Positions 22,109-31,367 of a DNA stretch of 64,000 nucleotides are shown piece by piece. A program made the position numbers and the translations under genes. Location: contig CANNZV010001128.1 in NCBI GenBank assembly GCA_947561585.1, forward strand, positions 62,001-126,000, read 5' to 3'. The DNA comes from Caprella mutica (Eukaryota > Arthropoda > Malacostraca > Amphipoda > Caprellidae). Each line of letters opens with the position of its first letter. Position 1 is the stretch's first letter. Below the pieces are notes generated by a model that was not told the origin of the DNA, did no database searches, and worked only from the letters and a program-made list of their open reading frames with translations.

Positions 22109-23084
22109 TGTGAAGGCCTATATGCTTTATTTATTTCTTATTATTCCTGATTAAATTATTTTCTAGTTTCTTGTCCTTCCCGCACTAGGTGATACCATGT
22201 ACACATTATATTAAGTTACCCAAAACTACTTCTGAGGAATATTTATATTATAATTTTATCATCCTACTGTTCATCATGGAATCACTTTCTTGTAAGTTTA
22301 TTAGAAATTATTTTTATTTATTTTACTCTAGGTAGTTTAGGTCGTTCATTAAGAAGTTGAAATTAGCATATCCAATTTATTAATTCTTTATCAAATGCTA
22401 TTCTTATTAAGGTCTCTTTCTAATTTTTAAAATTTAATTGAGTCCAGTAATAATAGTTAATGTAAAATTATTAGCGGTATACTAGGCTTAGCCGACCAAA
22501 CTTTCTTAAGATTCAAATTCTACATTTAAAACTTCCTGTGTAATCTAGATAGGCTGTGAATGATTAAAAATTTGAGAACAGTGCATATAGTCCTTCAATT
22601 GCTTAAGTTAATATATTTTACCTAGTTGCCCCTCTATTCAATATTTCCTTGTCAATATTTCTCACTTTGTTTGCACGTGTTAAATTAGTGATCAACCAAT
22701 TTCCTATATGAATTTAAATGTTTATTTTTCGTGATATTTACACTAAATCTTTGACTTTAAAAACTAAACCTTTGCGAATTAAAAACTAAACCTTTGCGAA
22801 TTAAAAACTAAACCTTTGCGAATTAAAAACTAAACCTTTGCGAATTAAAAACTAAACCTTTGCGAATTAAAAACTAAACCTTTGCGAATTAAAAACAAAA
22901 TCTTTGTTAATTTAGAAACCATTAAAATGTAGTGTTATGATCTTTTAGGGTTTTCATTATTGTGGTATTTGTGTATTTGTTAAAATAGATTTTGATGTTA
23001 GTTTTTCCCTCTTTACAGGGACGTTGATCATTTACGGAATAAAGCTGTAAATTCTCCCTAGCATATCTTTATCCTTCCGTAACA
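22109..23084. mobile_element. probable solo LTR
   Basis: This 976-bp block is missing from the left arm, which reads AATACAAGGGACTGG across the site in this orientation. It starts TGTGAAGG and ends CCGTAACA (TG ... CA), and ACAAG is present on both sides (22104-22108 and 23085-23089). AATAAA near 23038 fits a polyadenylation signal. No coding sequence. The orientation is inferred as plus from that signal only. The parent family is unknown. Confidence 0.55.
22759..22912. repeat. 22-bp minisatellite, six perfect copies plus one variant
   Basis: AAAACTAAACCTTTGCGAAT within a 22-bp period. Six copies are identical and the seventh, from 22891, is diverged. It lies inside the probable solo LTR. 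Confidence 0.9.
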
Positions 23085-23942
23085 ACAAGGGACTGGAAGA
23101 AGCAGTCAGAAAAGAAAGTGGCTCCATGGACAAAGTCACGACGCTCATGGATGCTGAAAAGCTACTCCGTGAATGCTGTCACTTACCGAGGAATGTGACA
23201 AAAATGGTCACAAGCACCGGTGGCTGCACTCAAGGATGGAAGAGGAAAATGAAGAGGTGATAGTAAATGAAATCTACGAGCTTACCTCACACAAAATCTA
23301 AGACCTCGTAATTGTAGAGCATAACCCTGGCGCTATCCTCTAAAACTGCATGGAGAGTTAAAAACACTACAAACATGGTAAACATAAAATAGACAATACA
23401 TAATCCAAATTACAACAGTTTGGGACACAAGGGACGCAACCCCACCAAAGACAGCTTCAGGAACCCCTCGGGGCTTATTTACAATAAGCAATTTAGAATA
23501 GATTCATAACAATAAATGCACTGGCCATCGAAAAATCACTTGATTGGTTATCCATTTCGTTTTCACGGTACTGGAGGAACACTGTTCAACAACCGATGTT
23601 CCAGTATCGCTTACTTTACGTTGATCCATTGTACAATCGCACTAGCGTGTCAATGCTCTATCGTATTGCCGTAGTCCCTTATGAGTGTATTAATTATTGG
23701 GAATAGTTTAAAGGGAGCACTATACGTATGTTATATAGAAAGCTACAATCCAATTGAATAGAAATAATTCCTACATTTCTATACGTATTATAAAACAGGA
23801 AGATAAGAAAATGAATTTCCAAATTTGAAACGATTTTTATAAAACTACGTATCTGTTTTCACACTTCTGGTCGAAGTATAAATTCAGATATCGTTTGGAA
23901 ACAGACATGCAGACGTCAAGATGATGCTGTTAAAATCATGTA
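23085..23942 (-). mobile_element. right arm of palindrome, segment 3
   Basis: Inverted match to about 6154-7040. Shared words include GGACTGGAAGAAGCAGTCAG, GGTGGCTGCACTCAAGGATG and AAGGGAGCAC. It ends at TA (23941-23942), the target of the next insertion. Confidence 0.85.
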
Positions 23943-25479
23943 GGGTCGGGAGGGGCGAATCTTACGCACTAAAAAGTTTTGGGTTTTTCAACTTAGTTTT
24001 GGCAGATAGACGAATAATATTTGACAAGAAGAACCGCAATAAGGCCTTTTATACACCATCCAAAGGAAAAAAAATAGCATTTGTATAATCTGAGTTATTG
24101 ACGGAAAGTAGTGCGCAATTGAAATTGTCCTTGATGGGGCGATTCTTGCGCGCGAGAGGGGCGAATATCTGCGCACCCATTAATTCCTTTCCATAGTGAA
24201 AAATAGCACTATTGAGTGTCTAGATACTTACTATAAAAATAATTATAATGTGTTTAAAAGCATAAACAATGAAATGATTCAAATTCAAAACTTGAGACAA
24301 ACATTTTTTCGACCTGTTTACGTAAAGCTTGTAGAATGTATGTGTAACGTCATGAATGTTGCTTTCTATTCAGGATTAATTTATGCTTGAAATCTTAGTT
24401 TATCTGAAGTATGACACTATTATATTTAATTATTATGTAACTATAAATATAATAAATGACTAGATGACGGGCACTCATAGAGCGCATACCTTTACCACCG
24501 CTTATAAATGACCTTGTCCCTTGACCTGTGCACTCCCAAATTATAAACAAATGGTTCCTGAATATTGAAGCATCGTCCCGCCCAATTTCAGACAATTTGG
24601 TTGAATTCTTTTGGGTTATAAATGACCTTGACCTTTATTTTCGCCTGATTGCTTCCAAAATCTAATAAACTGGTTCCTGCTTGGATAATTACCAACCGTC
24701 CACCAAATTTCAGTTAATTTGATTGAATACATTTTGCGTTATAAATCACCTTGATCTTTAACCTGACCGCTTCCAAACACTTACCAAACCGTTCCTAGAT
24801 ATTCACCAATCGTCCCATCAAATTTCAGACAAATTGATTGAATTTTTTTTGAATTATTGAGTTATTAATGACTAGGGCTGTGACATGGTTTATTTCGCAT
24901 ATGCTCGTAAGAATTTGCTTGTACTTTTTTGAAGCATATGCATTTTGTAAGGACTTTAAGCAAAATCATTTGGGCATATGCTTTTTGTTAGAGCTTCAAG
25001 CAAAATCATTCGAGCATATGCTTTTTGTTAGGGCTTAAGCAAAATGTTTCGAGCATATGCTTTGTCAAAGAGCTTATCTAATCTTAAGGCATAATATCCT
25101 TTCGTTGAGGCTTTCGTGAACAGAAAACATCTTAAACTGTTCATGAAAAGGTTGATATATAAGTAACACAGATTACCTATATATTCAGTAATCAATTCAT
25201 TCTGTGGAAGATCTACGTGGCATCAAGTGCAATGTACTATAGATGCCTCAGATTAGAAGCATCTTTCTTTCGTGTTAACTCACTTAGCTCTTTTAATACT
25301 TCTTCTTCTATATTAATTTTCTTCTTTAATACGATGTTGTATTTTTCATACTTTTCTGCTCTATATTATAAATACACGTTATGTCAAACATGAGCCATCA
25401 CCTAATTTTTTTTGCAAATCTTATTTTCAGATTCGTAATTGCAGTAAGTTTGAAACTTTGACATAGCGAATTCTATTCC

Positions 25480-25904
25480 AATAGAATTGAAATATAGTAA
25501 GGACAATCGAGGTATGTTGTGTGCGTGACGTTATAACAGCAACACTCTAAAATCACATTTAAATTTGAAAATAAATTTGTAAAAACAGTTATTAATTTGC
25601 ATAATATATTAAATGAATATATATATTTAATCAATTATTTCTACTAGGGATTTAGGGAAGGCACCAAAGAGTAAAGCTTTGTGAGCTGTGGTTACAAATC
25701 GAGTGATTTGTGACCGTGACGTCAACAAGGCAACACACATAAATAAAAATTAAGGTTAAGCAGTGTGAATAATATTAATGGATTCATCTCTTTTTTTATA
25801 ATGGAACGTTCTTCAATTGTATTAAATATTATTTTAGAATGTTGCTGTTATGTCGACACGAACACAACATACCTCGATTGTCCTTACAATATTTCAATTC
25901 TATT
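25480..25904. mobile_element. 425-bp MITE-like element with ~73-bp inverted ends
   Basis: AATAGAATTGAAATAT ... GGACAATCGAGGTATGTTGT at the left is mirrored with few differences at the right. TCC on each side may be a 3-bp duplication. The left flank is itself a palindrome around the end (AATTCTATTCCAATAGAATT). Confidence 0.7.
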
Positions 25905-26394
25905 TCCCGCTTTTAAAACCAGATGGCGCCAGAATGCACTTTTAAAATAGAAATTGTCGACAGTAGTGTATCTAATTGTAGCATAATATCTTTGGCGTAA
26001 CTCTTTAAATTTTTAGAAAAAAAATCAATTTGATAGCTTGCACGAGCTACCATACAGGCCAAGATAACTAAAGTTGCTAAATCAGTCAATAATTATCTTG
26101 GTGTATTCATAACTAAATTCAATGCTCTAGAAATTTTAACTGACAAGATTTTCCGAAAGTTCTGCAAAGTTGAAGTGATAGTATAATTTTATCTATTTCA
26201 ATGTATAATGTAGGCTCTGGGAAAATTCGGTCTCTGTTTATAATGGTGTTATGAAAGAATAATAATTTGAAAAGTTGAAATTATTATTTCTTAAATGTGT
26301 AGTTTATTTATTAAAATAGGATAACATTAACCGTTTTAAACTGATTCGTAACATTAGAAATTTGACATGTTTAGATATTTATTTAACATGAAAT

Positions 26395-26635
26395 TTGAGC
26401 GGAAAATTCAGTATCGGAAATATCGGTCTTGAAATATTCGTTCTTATGCAGGTATAAATGAAACTTATGAATTAGATGAATCGGGCGCGTGTCGCCCCCG
26501 AACCCCCCTGCTACGTCATTAAACAATCAGGATATGTGCAATACAACAAACTCATTTATGTTAAGAGGTCATTTAGAATTTTAAGACCGAAATGTCAAGA
26601 CCGAATATTCCGAAAACGAAATTTCCGACCCCCTG
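26395..26635. mobile_element. ~240-bp inverted-repeat element with the same core as 13783-14213
   Basis: The arms hold repeated CGGAAATATCGGTCTT-type words (left, about 26415) and AAGACCGAATATTCCG-type words (right, about 26606). The core (about 26481-26560) shares GAACCCCCCTGC, TCATTAAACAATCA and CAATACAACAAACT with the other element, although the arms are unrelated. Confidence 0.6.
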
Positions 26636-27011
26636 TTGTGTAATTCTAAGCAAAGAATCAACCATGCATGTAAAGAAAAACGCAAATTAAGCTATTTTCA
26701 AGAATGTCAGACAATTTTATTCCTTCATTTCGAGTAATAACGATCAACATGTTGCCCGTAGGAATCTACAGTGTGCCCAATAATGCTATGCTTTTACTGT
26801 CTAAAATTATATAGTATAGTAAACAGCGCATAATGTTTTTGAGATACTGTCTCTACTGGGTAATTTTCTATTGATACAGTGTTGCAAGTTTTTCACGATA
26901 ACACTTCTCTGATTGGTCAGCTAGAAGGAGTAACCAACATTGAGCGGAGCACTAAACCGTTAGTGCTCCACCCTTTGGTGGCATTCCCTTCCTTGCACTC
27001 AGAGAAATTCC

Positions 27012-27298
27012 GATGCACCCAGTTGTATCGAGTTGACTCTGTGGCTTTGTCTCTAAAGCGAGACACTTTGGTGCTGTTCGATGCACTTTAGTATCTTAGC
27101 TATAAGTTTGTTAAAATGATGAGAAAAAAAAACAGTAGAGAATAATTCACTCATCATTTTAACAAACTTTTATAACCAAGACAATAAAGTGCATCAAACT
27201 GATGCACTTTAGTTCATCTAAACTATAGTTTGATGCACTAAGGTGTCTCGCTTTAGAGACAAAGTCTAAGGGTGAACTCGAAACACCTGGGTGCATTA
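27012..27298. repeat. ~287-bp long hairpin
   Basis: GATGCACCCAG ... TTTGTCTCTAAAGCGAGACA ... GTTTGTTAAAATGATGAG is mirrored on the right with small indels, around a loop at about 27123-27148. CTAAAGTGCATC-type words are repeated inside the right arm. MITE-like; no coding. Confidence 0.7.
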
Positions 27299-27386
27299 GT
27301 TCGAGTTGTTTATTTTTCCCAGTGTGTGTTGAATTAAATCACATTTCAAATAATAGAACTTTGAAACTCTCGACATATATGGTTGT

Positions 27387-27481
27387 AATGTAGTTTGTTA
27401 TTTCAGCTAGTTTGTTGCACTGCACACTTCATTATTGTCTTAAGTTGATTGCTTTCCTAAAGCAACACGCCTCCCAGTCAA
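27387..27481 (-). repeat. third copy of the shared small-element core, reversed
   Basis: In reverse orientation it carries GAAGTGTGCAGTGCAACAAA followed by CTAGCTGAAATAACAAACTA, closely matching 14010-14060. The CCCCCC part is replaced by other sequence. Confidence 0.55.
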
Positions 27482-28627
27482 TGATATAGTAACATTAAAA
27501 ACAATACCCTAAATAACTTATCCACAATTAACAATATTTTTAAAACTATATTCTAAGTGGTAGTAATCTTTTATTATTTAATCATAGAGGTGCCACCCGG
27601 AATATACTTATAGTGCAGCCAACTAATATACATAATTTAACTTCATTGACAGGATGCTAATGCGCCCCTTACCATGGAAAATGAATTCTAGTGATGAATT
27701 TTTCCGATGTAAAATCTACATTTGTTAAATCAGGGGTTGCTATATTTATTTATTTAAATAGTTTTCATTGAAGATGAAAATATCTTTTATACATAATCAC
27801 TAAATTACTAATCAGTTCATTTTATATTCCCTGAAATATCTACTAAAAAATACCTATTTAGTTAAATAATAATAGGGTTCTCCTTGATTATTGCTTGTTT
27901 TCTTCAACCAAAAGAAAATTTTGAACTATATACTATTGTATATTTGAAGGCATATCTATTAATAAAAGCTTATGCATCATAGTATTCAGTTCTTAAAGCT
28001 TATAAAGCATAATCTGGAACGGTTTTACAGCCTTATTTTTGGAGCATATAAAGCATATTTTTAGAGCTTATAGAGCATATCTTGTAAGGCCTTACAGTCA
28101 CAGCCCTATTAATGACCTTGAGCTTTGACCGGATAGCTCCCAAAATTTTACCAGATGGTTCATGGAGATTAGTCAATCGATCGTCTTACCAAATTCAAAG
28201 TAATTTGATCGAAGACTTTTTGAGTTATGTGAGCAACAAGATGACAAACAAAAATATGCCGCCCAAAAGATAACCTTACGCAATCTATGAAAGTAATAAA
28301 CCTTTTTAGATGTCACATATAGCATATAATACCAATTTAGCATACATATCTAAAACGTTATTCAAAATACTGTTACACTTAGATATTTTCACTTTATGTC
28401 TCTGAAAATACGATAATAAGAATATAGAAGCAAATGGGTTTTCCGTACATCTATTAGGTTAGGTGGAATATTCACTTCCCATTGTAAGGTCGGGGAGATA
28501 CCCAGGCCAAGAGAGGGTATATATGTATTGAATCCCCTAGACCTAGAGGCTAGTCGTTGCACTCTTCCAGTCTTTCAATTCGTTCAAGAAAGGTAAAAAT
28601 GTATCAGAATTTGAGAGTATAATGATA

Positions 28628-28960
28628 TTATGAAGGTAGTAAAATTTCATCCAGAGTTGTGTCCCTAGTCTTGCTATAGGTAGAACATTCCACAACAGTA
28701 TGAGGTCTTGTTTCTGGGCGAAGACCAGATCGTCGGCAAGTATTATTGTTTTACTTTTTTAGAACCAAATGTTCCCAGGATAGAAGAAGAAGTTTCAATC
28801 GGGTTATCAAAAATAGCTTTTGACCTTCTCTTTCAAAGAGGAAGAGTTCTTTGGACTGTCTACAAGAAGGTAGGTTGACCCACCTAATTCCTTTGGTGTT
28901 TTTCAAAGACCAACTATTCAGGTTCTGCGCCAGAAAATCTCTGCTACGTCCTTTTCTATG
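28628..28960 (-). pseudogene. non-LTR reverse-transcriptase C-terminal scrap
   Basis: The minus strand at 28628-28750 reads NNTCRRSGLRPETRPHTVVE then CSTYSKTRD before a stop. The C ... H-x4-C spacing and the ET ... H ... C layout match the zinc knuckle after many non-LTR reverse transcriptases, with the second cysteine changed to serine. Upstream (to about 28960) frames are broken. It is unrelated in sequence to the remnant at 936-1580. No tail or duplication was seen. Confidence 0.45.
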
Positions 28961-29149
28961 AAATCATCAGTTTCGTTGTCAATAGTACCAACGTGAACCT
29001 TAATAGATATTCACAGAAGTGGATTATTGTGGTTATTCACCGATGCCCCAGTGACCACAGAACGTCCACACTCTGATTTACCCGCGTGGCTGCTCGTCCT
29101 CAAACAAAGAACGGCCTTTTAGGCCACTATGTTGTTTCAATAGATTTCA

Positions 29150-29820
29150 TTCAGAAATCTATTAGGTTGAAATATGGCGTTGAAGACGCCAAATTTCCTT
29201 GCGACAGAATCTTGGCAATTGACGTGAGCACCACTCATGTGTCTTGTTTGAGTAGTAAAAAAGTTCACCATCTTGTTGGAAGATAAATGATTGATTTTGA
29301 AGTGTTTTTTTTTTCATCAATCCAATAGCTGGAACCACAATACTGTTAAAGAGGATTGATCTTAGGCCGTTCTCCATGAAAATCAGAGGAGACTCCCAAG
29401 TTTTCGAGATAGGGGAAATCTTGGATATCTTCTGATCATGAATATTGAATTGGGTTGGCTTCAATAATGAAGAGTTTCTCGCTAAAAAAAATCTATTTCA
29501 TACCTTGTCGTGTCCGCTTTAAGCTCTCTGAGAAGCACCTTAGTTCTCCCAAGTCTCTTTTGCTTTTTAAGAAGTGTGATGACTTAGGGTTCTCTCAATT
29601 TTTAGGAAGACAACTGAAGATCCTTCGTGATGATGGTTCTAATTGAAGTCTGGATCACATTCATATATTTAGCTATATTTTGAATTTTTTCAAATATTTC
29701 ATCGAGTCTTCAACATTGCACAAACATTCTTAGCCATTTTCTTTATTCGAACAAGTACTCCCACTTCTAGGACAATCCTCAGAAGTGACAAGCTCAATGA
29801 AGCTACTATTCACAACATGG
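29150..29820 (-). pseudogene. mariner-like transposase remnant
   Basis: The minus-strand frame 29162-29464 includes FIFQQDGELFYYSNKTHEW ... LPRFCRKEIW, the region around the second catalytic aspartate (FQQD) of mariner/Tc1-type transposases. The following stretch, where the third acidic residue should be, is garbled. Upstream on the same strand (29465-29820) broken frames give KRLERTKVLLRELK, EKLFIIEANP (around the first acidic site) and a proline-rich linker trace. Multiple stops and shifts show it is dead. It lies in the TA-target element and may have been its enzyme, since both would use TA, but that link is inference. Confidence 0.7.
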
Positions 29821-30625
29821 TGCAATGTCGATTTGCAACTTTTAAAAGCATAATGATATCAGAGTTGGGTTTCCGTGTACAATGGTTTAAGCCAGTTTGG
29901 TCATTTTAGACCTAATATTTTCGATTTATTAAAAAGAACCAAAAAATAAGATTCTATAACTATACTTAATAAGCAAAATGATAAACATATATATTGATGT
30001 TTGATATGTTTAACTAAAAATTTCACAGAAAAGACTAATGACTTTAAATTCACCCTGATTTACAATTTCATATTTCGAAACATATGTGGAATGTGTATGT
30101 TTTTAGTTGAAAGTGAAGAAATACACACAAATAGAGAGTAATATTAGGCATTAAAAACTGTTTCATGGCCTAAAAATAAATTTCTATAGTGCGCAATATT
30201 CACCCCGACATGCAAAATATGGTGGGGCGAATAGTTGCGCACGGAAAAACTCCGCTAAATAAAAAATTAGAAAGTCTAGAACCTATTAATTTTAACTGAG
30301 GCAACTTGAGTCAATGATCATCATGCACTAAAAACTTCAGGTCATTATCTGGGATAGAAAATTTTTTATGACAAATTTATTTTTTAGGGTAATTCGGTAA
30401 AATTAATTTTCGACTAGGTACTTTTCATATGGTCTTAAATGGGATTTATTTCAACTATGAATAAATGCATGTAAACTGTTTTAATTTTATACAGTGTTAC
30501 TACATATTTGAGCCGGTCTATGACTATTTTTGTTATTGGGCTAGCACGTTCATAGCCCTTTAAACATGTGGTGCGCAAGATTTGCCCCGTGTGCTGCTGC
30601 GCAAGATTCGCCCCTCCCGACCCTA

Positions 30626-31367
30626 TCGGTTTTCGTGTTTCTACTGGAAGTGTAAATTCAGATATAATTTAGAAACAGACATTTCGATATCTACTAAGTC
30701 GAAATGGTTGCTAAGTCGATACCCTCCGTTAGCGATACGAATTCGACAGCAAACGGCATCGAATCGACATTCATATGTTTGTTGGGAGGTCTATATCCCA
30801 TAGTACGACTCTCAACGGTGACCGAGATAGTACCCATGACCCAGGATACAGTAATATATCGGGTATGGTAATCAGCTGATCGAATCTAGTTTGACCTGAC
30901 CATCGGGTGACTGGAAATGGCGACTCTGACCGCACTTTGAAACATGGGAAAACCTACTTAAACTAAGTCACTTCAAAATTTAATTTTTATCTTATCAATT
31001 ACTAACTAGGCATTGGTTAAATTGTATTTCCATTATTTTTTTCCTACAATTTAGCAGTTAACTAGTACTAGTTTCGGCTCCTATGTAGCATATTTTAAAG
31101 ACCCTATTTTTTATAGTAGATAAGTTAAAGAAATGAACAATAAAAACACACCTGAATTATATCTATATATTCCACTTTGAGGTTCAATCGCCATTTTCGC
31201 TTTTCTTTTGCACGAAACCATTTTAAAATGACTTTAAACTTCTCGATATCAACATGCAAATGCAAGGAATTACGAGCCACTCGGTCACAAACAAGGAATG
31301 TGTTGTTATGGTGACGTCAAATTTTTTTGTCATCTACTAGGTAATATACCCGTATAAGTTCTTGTAC
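30626..31367 (-). mobile_element. right arm of palindrome, segment 4 with outer tip
   Basis: Inverted match to 4619-5160 and 5984-6153. About 45-55 bases at 30788-30845 have no counterpart in the left arm. The outer tip ends near GTTCTTGTAC (31358-31367) and the satellite begins 4-5 bases later. Confidence 0.85.

Larger units (their letters stand above)
24873..28108. mobile_element. hAT-like element, non-autonomous
   Basis: 3236 bp bounded by TAGGGCTGTGAC and its exact complement. An 8-bp duplication TTAATGAC lies at 24865-24872 and 28109-28116. The 8-bp duplication and the AGGG-type ends fit the hAT superfamily. Subterminal copies of AGCATATGC (left, about 24896-25065) and AGCATAT (right, about 28040-28085) resemble transposase-binding arrays. 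No transposase frame was recognised. Most of the interior is AT-rich filler plus three smaller repeats. Confidence 0.82.
24502..28230. repeat. ~120-bp tandem repeat, four units, the last split by the hAT element
   Basis: Units start with TTATAAATGACCTTG or a variant (24502, 24616, 24739, 24862), spaced 114-123 bp. Each contains CCAAATTTCAGACAATTTGATTGAAT or a close variant in its second half. The fourth unit begins at 24862, is cut at TTAATGAC, and resumes after the hAT element at 28117-28230. Confidence 0.7.
23943..30625. mobile_element. TA-target DNA transposon with GGGTCGGGAGGGGCGAAT ends
   Basis: The ends are 27-bp inverted repeats starting GGGTCGGGAGGGGCGAATCT, with about two mismatches. 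TA lies on both sides (23941-23942 and 30626-30627), and the left arm shows the empty site CATGTATCGG. A TA duplication points to the Tc1/mariner-like group. Copies of GGGGCGAATNTTGCGCAC lie near both ends. The element is interrupted by a probable hAT element (24873-28108). A minus-strand mariner-like transposase remnant (29150-29820) may be its own gene, but could be a further insertion. Unlisted parts (23970-24500, 28240-28620, 29830-30180, 30250-30560) show no gene. Confidence 0.82.

Noticed and set aside
26879..27091. 70-codon plus-strand frame
   Set aside because: It runs into the left arm of a long hairpin, and no family resemblance was found.
29086..29286. 66-codon plus-strand frame
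   Set aside because: It is the opposite strand of the mariner-like transposase remnant.
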